From an uncultured Oscillospiraceae bacterium (GTDB lineage Bacteria; Bacillota; Clostridia; Oscillospirales; Oscillospiraceae), in contig CAKTNP010000033.1 of NCBI GenBank assembly GCA_934589155.1, positions 1 to 18,870 on the forward strand: a DNA stretch of 18,870 bases, written 5' to 3'. The translations under genes were made by a program, and so were the position numbers. A model generated the notes under the pieces. It did no database searches, was not told the DNA's origin, and saw only the letters and a program-made list of their open reading frames with translations. This document shows, piece after piece, positions 1-10,685 of this stretch; within the stretch, counting starts at the first letter, position 1, and each line of letters begins with the position of its first letter.

Positions 1-1609
1 CTACCGCTGCCACAACGACGTGGAGCCCCTGATCTCCGCCCAGTGGTTCGTGAAAATGAAGCCCCTGGCCGAAGAGGCCATTCGGGTGGTGAAAGACGGG
101 GAGACCAAGTTCGTCCCTGACCGGTTCAGCAAGACCTATCTTAATTGGATGGAGAACGTCCGGGATTGGTGCATTTCCCGTCAGCTCTGGTGGGGCCATC
201 AAATCCCGGCATGGACCTGCGCCGACTGCGGCCATATCACCGTGTCCCGGCAGGATGTCGTCTGCTGTGAAGCCTGCGGCAGTCACAGCATTGAGCGGGA
301 TCCCGATGTGCTGGATACCTGGTTCTCCTCCGCTCTGTGGCCCTTTGAGACCCTGGGCTGGCCGGACAAGACCCCGGATCTGGACTATTTTTATCCCACG
401 GACGTTCTCGTCACGGGCTACGACATTATCTTCTTCTGGGTGGCCCGGATGATCTTCTCCGGCTGTGAGCATACCGGAAAGACCCCCTTCCACACGGTGC
501 TGATCCACGGCCTGGTCCGGGACGACAAGGGCCGAAAAATGTCCAAGTCTCTGGGCAACGGCATCGATCCGCTGGAAATGATCGACAAATACGGCTGTGA
601 TGCCCTCCGGATGAACATGGTCACCGGCAACAGCCCCGGAAATGACATGCGGTTCTATGTGGAGCGGTGCGAGGCCATGCGTAACTTCGCCAATAAGCTC
701 TGGAACGCCAGCCGCTATGTTCTCATGAACGTGAAGGAGGATGGTTCCTGGGGCCTGCCGGAGGAGAGCCGTCTGGAGATCGCTGACAAGTGGATCCTGT
801 CCAAGCTCAACACCCTGATCGGTGAAATGACCGATAATATGGACCGGTATGAGCTTGGTATTGCCGTCCAGAAGGTTTATGACTTCGTCTGGGACAGCTA
901 CTGCGACTGGTATATCGAGCTGACCAAGGCCCGGCTCTACGGTGAGAATGAGGACAGCAAGCAGACTGCCATTCAGGTCCTTGTGTATGTGCTGGACCAG
1001 ATCCTGCGGCTGCTGCACCCCTTTATGCCCTTCATCACCGAGGAAATCTGGCAGTCCATTCCCCATGAAGGGGAGGCCCTGATCGTGGCCAAATGGCCGG
1101 AGGCCAGGGAGAGCCTGAGCTTTAAGAACGAAGAGACCATGATGGAGTCCGTTATGGCCGCCATTCGGGCCGTCCGGAACCGCCGGGCGGAAATGAACGT
1201 GCCCCCCTCCCGGAAGGCCAACCTGTACGTGGTCACCGAGAAGGCTGAGGCATTCCGAGAAGGGATCCCCTTCATCCAGCGTCTGGCCTACGCAGACGAG
1301 GTCCGGGTCCTGTCTCAGGAGCCGGAGGGCCATGAGGATATGGTCTCCTGTGTCACCGTGGACGCCAAGCTGTTCATCCCCATGGGCCAGCTGGTAGACG
1401 CCGCCAAGGAGCTGGAGCGACTGGCCAAGGAACGGGAAAAGGCGGAGAAGAACCTGGCCTCCACGGAAGCCAAGCTGCAGAACGAAAAGTTCACCGCCCG
1501 GGCTCCCGAGAACGTGGTCAACGCCGAGCGGGAGAAGGCGGAGAAGCTCCGCACCCTCATTGCCCAGCTTCTGGACAGCGAAGAGCGGATGAAGAAGCTC
1601 CAGAAATAA
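1..1609 (+). CDS. valS: Valine--tRNA ligase, C-terminal part (5' end outside window)
   Basis: This enzyme charges tRNA-Val with valine in the cytoplasm. The reading frame is open from base 2 and enters in the connection between the editing and catalytic domains. About 535 residues remain of a family usually near 880, so the HIGH motif and most of the editing domain lie upstream of the window. Visible features are the DWCISRQLWWGHQIPAW block of class Ia synthetases, a CxxC...CxxC zinc-binding knuckle (bases about 220-285), the DVLDTWFSSALWP block, and the KMSKS signature at 536-550. The anticodon-binding helical domain follows. A charged C-terminal coiled coil (about 1390-1600, rich in Lys, Glu and Ala) matches the tRNA-binding arm of ValRS. 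A strong terminator follows directly, so this is the last gene of its transcript. The truncation is only the window edge. Confidence 0.97.
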   Translation, partial: YRCHNDVEPLISAQWFVKMKPLAEEAIRVVKDGETKFVPDRFSKTYLNWMENVRDWCISRQLWWGHQIPAWTCADCGHITVSRQDVVCCEACGSHSIERDPDVLDTWFSSALWPFETLGWPDKTPDLDYFYPTDVLVTGYDIIFFWVARMIFSGCEHTGKTPFHTVLIHGLVRDDKGRKMSKSLGNGIDPLEMIDKYGCDALRMNMVTGNSPGNDMRFYVERCEAMRNFANKLWNASRYVLMNVKEDGSWGLPEESRLEIADKWILSKLNTLIGEMTDNMDRYELGIAVQKVYDFVWDSYCDWYIELTKARLYGENEDSKQTAIQVLVYVLDQILRLLHPFMPFITEEIWQSIPHEGEALIVAKWPEARESLSFKNEETMMESVMAAIRAVRNRRAEMNVPPSRKANLYVVTEKAEAFREGIPFIQRLAYADEVRVLSQEPEGHEDMVSCVTVDAKLFIPMGQLVDAAKELERLAKEREKAEKNLASTEAKLQNEKFTARAPENVVNAEREKAEKLRTLIAQLLDSEERMKKLQK

Positions 1610-1622
1610 AATAACAATTGCC

Positions 1623-1658
1623 AGAAAGCGGCGCTCGTCAGAGCGCCGCTTTCTGTTT
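1623..1658 (+). terminator. Intrinsic terminator of valS
   Basis: A perfect 14-bp stem (AGAAAGCGGCGCTC at 1623-1636 with its complement at 1641-1654) closes a GTCA loop. It lies 13 bases after the valS stop. The 3' arm ends in CTTTCT and is followed by GTTTCC, so the U-tract is short but the stem is very stable. Confidence 0.85.
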
Positions 1659-1674
1659 CCCAAAGGCAAAAAAT

Positions 1675-1715
1675 CCCGGGCGGGCGGACCTTCGACGGCA
1701 TCCGCACGGCCCGGG
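1675..1715 (+). other. Two-part hairpin ahead of spoIIAA
   Basis: CCCGGGC (1675-1681) pairs with GCCCGGG (1709-1715). Inside it GCGGA (1684-1688) pairs with TCCGC (1701-1705) around a 12-base loop. No U-tract follows, so it is not a plain terminator. It may be a 5' leader structure of the spoIIA transcript or readthrough protection. I could not identify a sigma-H or sigma-F/G promoter in this 148-base gap. Confidence 0.4.
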
Positions 1716-1757
1716 GTGTAAACTGTCAGCAAGACCAGGAAAGAAGGGGAGCGCCTT

Positions 1758-2075
1758 ATGAATTTTACCAGCTTTCTCCAGGACCGGCAGCTGACCGTGG
1801 CCCTCACCGGGGAGATCGACCACCAGTGCGCCAGGGAGTATATCGCGAAGATCCGGGAAAAGATCGACACTTACCTGCCCGCCGTCTGCGTCCTGGATTT
1901 CCGGGATGTGAGCTTTATGGACTCCTCCGGCATTGCCGTGGTCATCAACGCCCTGCGTCAGATGAACGGGGTGGGGGGTAAGCTCCGGTTGGAGGGCCTG
2001 GGCAGTCAACCCATGCGGGTGCTGCTGACGGCAGGTATCGAAAAAATCGTAGAGATCAGGGAGGCAGTCCGATGA
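1758..2075 (+). CDS. spoIIAA: Anti-anti-sigma factor SpoIIAA
   Basis: This is the anti-sigma-F antagonist. Its dephosphorylated form binds SpoIIAB and frees sigma-F in the forespore; SpoIIAB inactivates it by phosphorylation, and SpoIIE restores it. The 105 residues form one STAS domain, close to the usual length of about 117. The phosphorylation motif MDSSGIAVV is present, and Ser57 corresponds to the phosphorylated serine of the B. subtilis protein. The start is set by AAGGGGAG about 7 bases before the ATG. The stop overlaps the spoIIAB start in an ATGA quartet, which points to translational coupling. The assignment as SpoIIAA rather than a general RsbV-type antagonist rests on the operon order with spoIIAB and sigF. 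Confidence 0.94.
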   Translation: MNFTSFLQDRQLTVALTGEIDHQCAREYIAKIREKIDTYLPAVCVLDFRDVSFMDSSGIAVVINALRQMNGVGGKLRLEGLGSQPMRVLLTAGIEKIVEIREAVR

Positions 2076-2503
2076 AATTTGACAACTTTATGACCCTGGA
2101 ATTTCCCAGCCGGGCCAGCAACGAATCCTTTGCCCGCTCCGCAGTGGCCTGCTTTGCCGCCCAGCTGGACCCCAATCTGGAGGAGCTGGGGGACATCAAG
2201 ACCGCCGTGTCCGAGGCCGTGACCAACTGCATCGTCCACGCTTACCCCAACACCCTGGGGATCATCACCCTCCGGTGCCGGATCCTGAAGGACAATGTGC
2301 TGGACATTGTGGTAAAGGACAAGGGCGTGGGGATCCAGGACCTGGAAAAGGCCAAGGAGCCTATGTTCACCACCGGCGGCGCAGACCGGTCCGGCATGGG
2401 CATTACCATAATGGAGAGCTTTATGACCTCCTTCTCCATAGCATCCACCCCGGGCAAGGGCACCACCGTACATATGCGCCGCCGGATCCAGCGGCGGGGC
2501 TGA
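2072..2503 (+). CDS. spoIIAB: Anti-sigma-F factor / serine kinase SpoIIAB
   Basis: This GHKL-family protein holds sigma-F inactive and also phosphorylates SpoIIAA using ATP, so it sits at the centre of the partner switch that restricts sigma-F to the forespore. Its 143 residues match the family length. The N box is visible as SEAVTNCIVHAYPN (about residues 47-60), the G1 box as DKGVGI, and the G2 box with ATP lid as RSGMGITIMESF. A site resembling AGGGAGG lies about 8 bases before the ATG, inside the end of spoIIAA. The gene overlaps spoIIAA by four bases and ends one base before sigF, the standard tight spoIIA arrangement that keeps the three proteins in balance. Confidence 0.96.
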   Translation: MKFDNFMTLEFPSRASNESFARSAVACFAAQLDPNLEELGDIKTAVSEAVTNCIVHAYPNTLGIITLRCRILKDNVLDIVVKDKGVGIQDLEKAKEPMFTTGGADRSGMGITIMESFMTSFSIASTPGKGTTVHMRRRIQRRG

Positions 2504-2504
2504 C

Positions 2505-3209
2505 ATGCAGGAGATCATGGAGACCCTGCTGGAACAGGCTAAGGCAGGGGACCGGCAGGCGGGGGAGACCCTGATCCGGGAAAATTCCGGCCTCATCTGG
2601 TCCATTGCCCGGCGGTATTTCGGTCGGGGCACGGATCCCGACGATCTGTATCAGCTGGGCTGTTTAGGCTTTTTGAAGGCGGTGGAGGGTTTCGACCCGG
2701 CCTTCGGCACCCAGTTTTCCACCTATGCCGTGCCGAAGATCGCAGGGGAGATCCGCCGTTTTCTCCGGGACGACGGAGCGGTGAAGGTGAGCCGTACCCT
2801 GAAGGAGCAAGCCGCCGCCATAAAGCAGGCCCGGTCCCGGCTCCTGCAGGACCTGAACCGGGAGCCTACCCTGGAGGAGTTGTCCCGGGAAACGGGCCTC
2901 AGTCCCGAGGAGATCGCCGTGGCGGAGACCGCCACCGCCGGGCCAGAGTCCATCCAGAAGGAGACCGGGGAAGAGGGCTTCACTCTGGAAAACGTGCTGA
3001 CGGATACCGCCTCAGAGGAGCAGATCTTAGAGCGCATCGCCCTGGATCAGGCCATTTCCGACCTGCCGGAACGGGAGGCTCTGGTGATCCGGCTCCGGTA
3101 TTTCCACGGCCTGACCCAGGAGCGCACGGCAAGGATCCTGGGGGTATCCCAGGTCCAGATCTCACGGATCGAGAAGAAGGCCCTGGGTCACCTTCGGGAC
3201 ATGATCTGA
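2505..3209 (+). CDS. sigF: RNA polymerase sporulation sigma factor sigma-F
   Basis: Sigma-F (SpoIIAC) is the first compartment-specific sigma factor of sporulation and directs early forespore genes. Its 234 residues carry region 2 (DLYQLGCLGFLKAVEGFDP...FSTYAVPKIAGEIRRFLRD, about residues 45-88), region 3 with a short conserved stretch after the VKVSRTLKE segment, and region 4 with a helix-turn-helix (LTQERTARILGVSQVQISRIE, about 203-223). The start follows the spoIIAB stop by one base with no strong ribosome site, so translation is probably coupled. A terminator begins right after the stop, so the operon ends here. Sigma-G and sigma-B are close relatives; the two upstream genes settle the choice of sigma-F. 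Confidence 0.96.
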   Translation: MQEIMETLLEQAKAGDRQAGETLIRENSGLIWSIARRYFGRGTDPDDLYQLGCLGFLKAVEGFDPAFGTQFSTYAVPKIAGEIRRFLRDDGAVKVSRTLKEQAAAIKQARSRLLQDLNREPTLEELSRETGLSPEEIAVAETATAGPESIQKETGEEGFTLENVLTDTASEEQILERIALDQAISDLPEREALVIRLRYFHGLTQERTARILGVSQVQISRIEKKALGHLRDMI

Positions 3210-3240
3210 CAGGCACCGAAATGGTGCCTGTTTTTTCTTT
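3210..3240 (+). terminator. Terminator of the spoIIA operon
   Basis: CAGGCACC (3210-3217) pairs perfectly with GGTGCCTG (3223-3230) around a GAAAT loop. The tract TTTTTTCTTT follows. It starts at the base after the sigF stop. Confidence 0.93.
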
Positions 3241-3245
3241 GGGAC

Positions 3246-3274
3246 TTTCCCAATGCGCCGATTTGTGATACAAT
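3246..3274 (+). promoter_or_regulatory. Candidate sigma-A promoter of pcrA
   Basis: TACAAT at 3269-3274 is a near-consensus -10 preceded by TGA, giving an extended -10. The -35 candidate TTTCCC (3246-3251, 17-base spacer) is poor. Predicted transcription would begin near 3281, about 34 bases before the chosen ATG. This argues against the in-frame TTG at 3288 as the start. Confidence 0.55.
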
Positions 3275-3314
3275 AAACCCAAATGTTTTGAACCAAGAAA
3301 GAGAGAACGACAAC

Positions 3315-5729
3315 ATGGACAATACCCTGCAGGAACGCTTTCCCGCCGCACGGCGGCGCTATATCGATTCCCGGTTCCACAATCTGAACCCCCAGCAGCG
3401 GGAGGCGGTGCTGACCACCGAGGGGCCGCTGCTGCTGTTGGCCGGCGCCGGCAGTGGCAAGACTACGGTTCTTATTAACCGGATTGCCAACCTGATGACC
3501 TACGGCTGCGGCAGCGACAGCGACGAGGTCCCCGGAAACGTAACGGAGGAAGACCTGGATTTCCTGGAAAACCTGTCCCAGGACCCCACCCCGGATGAGA
3601 TTCTCCGGGCCGACGAGATCTGCGCCCTGCGGCCCGCCGCACCCTGGACCATCATTGCCATCACTTTTACCAACAAGGCGGCCAATGAGTTAAAGGCCCG
3701 GCTGACTGCCATGCTGGGGCCGGAGGCCAACGACGTGTGGGCCATGACCTTCCACTCCGCCTGCTGCCGGATCCTCCGGCGGGAGATCGACCGGCTGGGC
3801 TATGATCGGAGTTTTACCATTTACGACACCCAGGATTCCGAGCGGGTCATGAAGCGGATCATTGGGGAAATGGGCCTGGACGACCGGACCTTCCCGGCCA
3901 AGTCCGTGCTGAATACCATTTCCAAGGCCAAGGACCAGTATCAGGACCCCGCGGAGTTTGCCAAGACCGCCGAGGGTGCCGGGGACTACCGCATGGTACG
4001 GATCGCCAAGGCCTACGCCAGCTACCAGAAGCAGCTGAAAGAGAACAACGCCCTGGATTTTGACGACATTATTTTCCTGACCGTAAAGCTCCTGAAGGAG
4101 TATGAGGAGGTCCGGTCCTACTACCAGCGGAAGTTTCGCTATGTTCTCATTGACGAGTATCAGGACACCAATAACCTGCAGTATCAGTTGGCCTCCCTGT
4201 TGGCGGGGCTGTACCGGAATATCTGCGTGGTGGGCGACGACGACCAGAGCATTTACCGGTTCCGTGGCGCCACCATCGAGAATATTCTGAGCTTCGAGCA
4301 CCAGTATAAGGGCGCCCGGGTCATCCGTCTGGAGCAAAACTACCGCTCCACCCAGTCCATCCTGGACGCGGCCAACGCTGTGATCTCCCACAACCACGGG
4401 CGGAAGGGCAAGACCCTATGGACCGCCAACGGCAAGGGTCACCCGGTGGTGATCTATGAGGCCGACAACGAGGGAGCCGAGGCCAACTTCGTGGCGGGCC
4501 AGATCATTCAGGAGTCCAAGGGCAAGCAGTTCAAGGACTACGCCGTCCTCTACCGGACCAACGCCCAGTCCAACGCCCTGGAATATGCCTTCAAGCGCAA
4601 TGGAATCCCATACCGGATCATCGGCGGCACCCGGTTCTTTGACCGGGCGGAGGTCAAGGACATGCTGGCCTATCTCTGGGTCATCAACAACCGGTCCGAT
4701 GATCTGCGGCTCCGGCGGATCCTGAATAACCCGCCCCGGGGCATCGGCGCAAAAACTGTCGAGACCGTGGAGCGGCTCAGTACCGCCGAGGGCAAGCCCC
4801 TGTATTCCGTACTGGCCGATGCCAATTCCTACCAGCCGCTGGAAAAGCCTGCGGCCAAGCTGCTGGAATTCTGCAGGCTGATCGAGGAGTCCGCCGCCCT
4901 TCTGGAGACCCTGAGCCTGCCGGACTTTTATGAGGAACTGCTGATCCGCACGGGCTATGCCGCCATGCTGGAGGCCAAGCCTACGGAGGAGAACCAGACC
5001 CGGCTGGAAAACGTCCGGGAGTTAAAATCCAGCATTCTTTCCTACATGGAAAACACGGAAACGCCGACCTTGAACGGCTTTTTGGAAGAGATCGCCCTGT
5101 ATACCGACATTGAACAGTATGACGAGAACGCAGACGCCGTGGTGATGATGACCATGCACAGCGCCAAGGGCCTGGAGTTCCCCAAGGTGTTCCTGGTGGG
5201 CTTTGAGGACGGCCTGTTCCCCGGCATGCGCTCCATTGGCGAGCCGGAGGAAATGGAGGAGGAGCGCCGCCTGTGCTACGTGGCCATCACCCGGGCCAAA
5301 GAGGAGCTGACCATTTCCCACGCCCGGCAGCGGACCCTGTACGGCCGGACCTCCGGCTGCATGCCCTCCCGCTTCTTGGAGGAAATCCCCAAGGAGTGCG
5401 TGGTGGAAAAGGGCCGCCAGTTCAATTCCAGCTCCTGGCAGGGGGGCGGATACACCGGCACCGGCTCCGGTCAGGGCTATCAGGGCGGCTATGGCGCCAA
5501 GCCAAAGACCCATCCGCGGAAGGGGACCTTCTTCGCCGAGCCTGCAGCTCCGGCGCCTATGCTGGAGCTGCAGAAGGGCGACATGGTGGAGCACACCGCC
5601 TTTGGCCGGGGCATGGTCCTCAGCGTCATGAAAATGGGCGGCGACGCTTTGCTGGAAATCGCCTTTGACGAGATCGGTACCAAAAAACTCCTGGCCAAGG
5701 CCGCCAGCTCCCACATGAAGAAGTTATGA
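3315..5729 (+). CDS. pcrA: ATP-dependent DNA helicase PcrA (UvrD/Rep family)
   Basis: PcrA is a superfamily 1A 3'-5' helicase that acts in DNA repair, rolling-circle replication and removal of obstacles such as stalled RNA polymerase or RecA filaments. The 804 residues contain the Walker A motif GAGSGKTT (residues 44-51), the Walker B DEYQDTN (280-286), motif III VVGDDDQSIYRFRGA, motif IV LEQNYRST, motif V MTMHSAKGLEF and motif VI RRLCYVAITRAKE. A Gly/Gln-rich linker (bases about 5430-5520) leads to the C-terminal Tudor-like module (GDMVEHTAFGRGMVLSV), which in PcrA contacts RNA polymerase. An acidic insertion after motif Ia (about residues 64-105) is longer than in B. subtilis PcrA. I chose the ATG at 3315, preceded by an AAAGAGAG ribosome site, over an in-frame TTG at 3288 that has none. 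Confidence 0.95.
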   Translation: MDNTLQERFPAARRRYIDSRFHNLNPQQREAVLTTEGPLLLLAGAGSGKTTVLINRIANLMTYGCGSDSDEVPGNVTEEDLDFLENLSQDPTPDEILRADEICALRPAAPWTIIAITFTNKAANELKARLTAMLGPEANDVWAMTFHSACCRILRREIDRLGYDRSFTIYDTQDSERVMKRIIGEMGLDDRTFPAKSVLNTISKAKDQYQDPAEFAKTAEGAGDYRMVRIAKAYASYQKQLKENNALDFDDIIFLTVKLLKEYEEVRSYYQRKFRYVLIDEYQDTNNLQYQLASLLAGLYRNICVVGDDDQSIYRFRGATIENILSFEHQYKGARVIRLEQNYRSTQSILDAANAVISHNHGRKGKTLWTANGKGHPVVIYEADNEGAEANFVAGQIIQESKGKQFKDYAVLYRTNAQSNALEYAFKRNGIPYRIIGGTRFFDRAEVKDMLAYLWVINNRSDDLRLRRILNNPPRGIGAKTVETVERLSTAEGKPLYSVLADANSYQPLEKPAAKLLEFCRLIEESAALLETLSLPDFYEELLIRTGYAAMLEAKPTEENQTRLENVRELKSSILSYMENTETPTLNGFLEEIALYTDIEQYDENADAVVMMTMHSAKGLEFPKVFLVGFEDGLFPGMRSIGEPEEMEEERRLCYVAITRAKEELTISHARQRTLYGRTSGCMPSRFLEEIPKECVVEKGRQFNSSSWQGGGYTGTGSGQGYQGGYGAKPKTHPRKGTFFAEPAAPAPMLELQKGDMVEHTAFGRGMVLSVMKMGGDALLEIAFDEIGTKKLLAKAASSHMKKL

Positions 5730-5734
5730 TCCTG

Positions 5735-5765
5735 CCCCCTCCGGCATAAACTGTGCCGGAGGGGG
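5735..5765 (+). other. Hairpin covering the yunB ribosome site
   Basis: CCCCCTCCGGCA (5735-5746) pairs perfectly over 12 bp with TGCCGGAGGGGG (5754-5765) around the loop TAAACTG. It lies 5 bases after the pcrA stop. The 3' arm contains the GGAGG ribosome site of the next gene, and no U-tract follows. It could act as a weak terminator or mRNA 3' end stabiliser for pcrA, or as a translational brake on the yunB-like gene. Confidence 0.7.
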
Positions 5766-5772
5766 GATGGAC

Positions 5773-8398
<2,626 letters not shown>

Positions 8399-8410
8399 CG
8401 CCGATATACA

Positions 8411-8443
8411 AAAATCCCCGCCGGAATCTCCGGCGGGGATTTT
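8411..8443. terminator. Two-way terminator between convergent genes
   Basis: AAAATCCCCGCCGG (8411-8424) pairs perfectly with CCGGCGGGGATTTT (8430-8443) around AATCT. An A-run on one side and a T-run on the other let it serve ligA on the plus strand and the SPFH gene on the minus strand, whose stop codons flank it. Confidence 0.92.
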
Positions 8444-8457
8444 GCGGTATAAAGACG

Positions 8458-9783
8458 TTACTGAATGTCGTTCTCGTCGAAGGGGTCGCCGCACTCGGGG
8501 CAGAACTTGGGCGGGTGTTTGGGATCTTCAGGCTCCCAGCCGCACTTGTCGCACTTGTACAGGGGCTCTCCGGCGGGCTTCTTGGCGCCGCACTCGGCGC
8601 AGAACTTGCCCTTGTTCACGGTGCCGCACTTGGAGCAGACCCAGCCGGAGACGGCGGGCTTGGCCGCGCCGCACTCGGCGCAGAATCTGCCGGTGTTCAC
8701 GGCGCCGCAGGCGCAGGTCCAGCTGTCGCCCTTGGGCGCCGGGGCCGCCTGCTGGGGGGCGGGCTGTGCCTGTTGCTGGCCGCCCATCTGGAACAGGGCC
8801 TGGGCGTTGACTCCGCCGGCCTGCTGGGCCATGCCCATGCCCATGAAGCCCATCATGGCGCCGTTTTTGTTGCCGGCGGCGGTCTTCATGGCCTCGGCCT
8901 GGGCACCCACCAGGGTAGCGGCAGCCATATTGGGATTCCGGAGGACGGCGCTGCGCTGCAGCTCCTTGATCATGTCCTCGTCCTCCTTGGGGGCGGTGAC
9001 GGAGTTGACGCTGAAGCTGAACACGGCGATGCCGCGCTTCTCCCGCCACTTGGCGGTGAGGACCTCGTTCAGGGCGTCGGCGATCTCCGTGGTGTGACCG
9101 GGCAGAGCGGAGTAGCGGATGCCCATGTCGGAGATCTTGGCAAAAGCGGGCTGCAGGGCGGACAGCAGCTCCGCCTTCAGGGTGCTGTCGATCCCGTCCC
9201 GTTTGAACTCGTCGGTGACGTTGCCCGCCACATTGGAATAGAAGAGGATGGGATCCTCAATTCGGTAAGAATACTCGCCGTTGCAGCGGATGGAGATGTC
9301 AATGTCCAGGCCAATGTTGTTGTCCACTACCCGGAAGGGCACGGGGTTGGCTGTGCCGTACTTATTGCCGTAGATCTCCTTGGTGTTGACGAAATAGATC
9401 CGCTGGTCCCGGGCCGTCTCGTTGCCGAAGCTGATCCGGCGGCCCCAGGTGGAGAAGCTCTTTTTGATGTTCTCGCCCAGATTGCCATAGAAAATGGAGG
9501 GCTCGGCGCTGGCGTCATAAACGAACTCACCGGGGGTGGCACAGAGCTCTACCACCTTACCCTGATCCACGATCAGCATACACTGGCCCTCGTTGACGGC
9601 CACGATGGAGCCGTTGGAGATCAGATTGTCGGAGCCCTTGGTGTTGGAGCCCCGTTTGGTGACCCGCTTTGCGCCCTTGACCATAAGGGTACCTGCGTCC
9701 AGGCTGTCACAGTAAAAATACTCTCTCCACTGATCCGCCAGCAGCGCCCGTCCGGCGCCCAGAGTTGCAGAAATTAAGCCCAT
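8458..9783 (-). CDS. SPFH-domain protein with three C-terminal zinc ribbons (YdjI-like)
   Basis: The 441-residue protein begins with an SPFH (stomatin/prohibitin/flotillin) domain of the YdjI type (about residues 1-270), recognisable from the QWREYFYCDSL start and the SPFH-like body. A Met/Gly/Gln/Ala/Pro-rich linker follows (about 305-352). The tail holds three zinc ribbons: Cys357/359/368/371, Cys383/386/395/398 and Cys411/414/428/431. There is no membrane helix, which fits B. subtilis YdjI, a protein brought to the membrane by its operon partners and linked to PspA. AAGGAG lies 10 bases before the ATG. It is the last gene of the minus-strand unit, 36 bases after the TPM gene. The function in this organism is inferred from operon order. 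Confidence 0.85.
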   Translation of the reverse strand: MGLISATLGAGRALLADQWREYFYCDSLDAGTLMVKGAKRVTKRGSNTKGSDNLISNGSIVAVNEGQCMLIVDQGKVVELCATPGEFVYDASAEPSIFYGNLGENIKKSFSTWGRRISFGNETARDQRIYFVNTKEIYGNKYGTANPVPFRVVDNNIGLDIDISIRCNGEYSYRIEDPILFYSNVAGNVTDEFKRDGIDSTLKAELLSALQPAFAKISDMGIRYSALPGHTTEIADALNEVLTAKWREKRGIAVFSFSVNSVTAPKEDEDMIKELQRSAVLRNPNMAAATLVGAQAEAMKTAAGNKNGAMMGFMGMGMAQQAGGVNAQALFQMGGQQQAQPAPQQAAPAPKGDSWTCACGAVNTGRFCAECGAAKPAVSGWVCSKCGTVNKGKFCAECGAKKPAGEPLYKCDKCGWEPEDPKHPPKFCPECGDPFDENDIQ

Positions 9784-9819
9784 TTTTGTGTTTCTCCTTC
9801 CAAATATGTAAAATAGTTT

Positions 9820-10674
9820 TTAGAATTTACCGCTTGATCCGCCATGTGTGCTGCCGCTGCTGCTCACGTGGGTGGAGCTTCCACCGCCGTGATCCTCCTC
9901 CTGGGCCCGACGAGTCTTGGTCACCGTGGAGTACAGGAACCGGTCCCGGCTCTGGCTCAGATGGAAGCTATCCTTGACCAGATATTCCCTGGCCTGGCGC
10001 TGGCCCCGAGCGGAGTTCATGCTTTTGGCCATGCTGGCCACGGTGATCCCGGAGATCACAGCCGCAATGGCCATGCACAGCAGGATCCGCCCCAGAGAGA
10101 GCTTGGACCGGAGGTAATACCAAAAGATGGGTCCGTCGTAATCCTCACTTCCGTCATAGTCCGAGGAGCCGTCTTCGGAGCCGTTGGCCTGATCTTTGGT
10201 ATAGCTGTCATAGAGCGTTTCCAGCTCATCCAGATAGTTGTTGAAGGCGTCGGCGTAGTCACCGTTGGACAGGTCCGGCAGCATGGCGTCCTGGAGCTGC
10301 TCGTTGCCCCAGTCCGTCACGGCGCGGATGGCCTTGCCCTTGGTGCTGATGGCCCAGTCCCGCTCGCCCATGCTCACAAGGAGCAGAGTGCCGCTGCCGT
10401 AGGGGCCGATGCCATAGTCGTTGTAGTCGAAGTAGTCGTCGGCATATTCCGTGGCGGTTTTTCCGTCCAGGGAATCGTTGGTCACAATGACCACGTCCAT
10501 GCCGTAGGTTTCGGCCATCTGCTGGGCTCGGGCTTCCAGCGCCTCCTGCTCCTCAGCGGTCAGCAGACCCGCCTTATCCATGACCTTGGGCCAGTCATTT
10601 TCCGCAAAGACGGGGAGGGACAGGCCCAGCATCAAGGCCAAAGCCAGAAGCAGACAAAATACGCGTTTCTTCAT
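9820..10674 (-). CDS. TPM-domain membrane protein (YdjH/YgcG-like)
   Basis: The 284-residue product has a signal peptide (MKKRVFCLLLALALMLG..., likely cut after VFA, residue 24). An extracellular TPM domain follows (about 28-155, with VMDKAGLLTAEEQEALE at its start and GSGTLLLVSMGERDWAIS in its core). Next come an acidic Ser/Asp/Gly linker and a membrane helix (about 193-214). The cytoplasmic tail ends in a Gly/Ser/His-rich stretch (GGGSSTHVSSSGSTHGGSSG), typical of YgcG/YdjH proteins. The start is fixed by AGGAGGT six bases upstream; 28 codons open further upstream have no ribosome site and no signal peptide. That ribosome site overlaps the stop of the preceding zinc-ribbon gene. In B. subtilis, YdjH together with YdjG recruits YdjI to the membrane. 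Confidence 0.87.
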   Translation of the reverse strand: MKKRVFCLLLALALMLGLSLPVFAENDWPKVMDKAGLLTAEEQEALEARAQQMAETYGMDVVIVTNDSLDGKTATEYADDYFDYNDYGIGPYGSGTLLLVSMGERDWAISTKGKAIRAVTDWGNEQLQDAMLPDLSNGDYADAFNNYLDELETLYDSYTKDQANGSEDGSSDYDGSEDYDGPIFWYYLRSKLSLGRILLCMAIAAVISGITVASMAKSMNSARGQRQAREYLVKDSFHLSQSRDRFLYSTVTKTRRAQEEDHGGGSSTHVSSSGSTHGGSSGKF

Positions 10675-10685
10675 TCCGGCACCTC

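Noticed and set aside
1655..1757. Sigma-H promoter ahead of spoIIA
   Set aside because: AAAGGCAAA at about 1662 is only loosely like the -35 and no GAAT-type -10 stands at the right distance.
3288..3314. TTG start for pcrA
   Set aside because: It lies only about 8 bases after the predicted transcription start without a ribosome site; the ATG at 3315 is better placed.
8515..9777. 420-codon plus-strand frame opposite the SPFH gene
   Set aside because: Antisense shadow of a gene with clear zinc ribbons; it has no ribosome site or domain.
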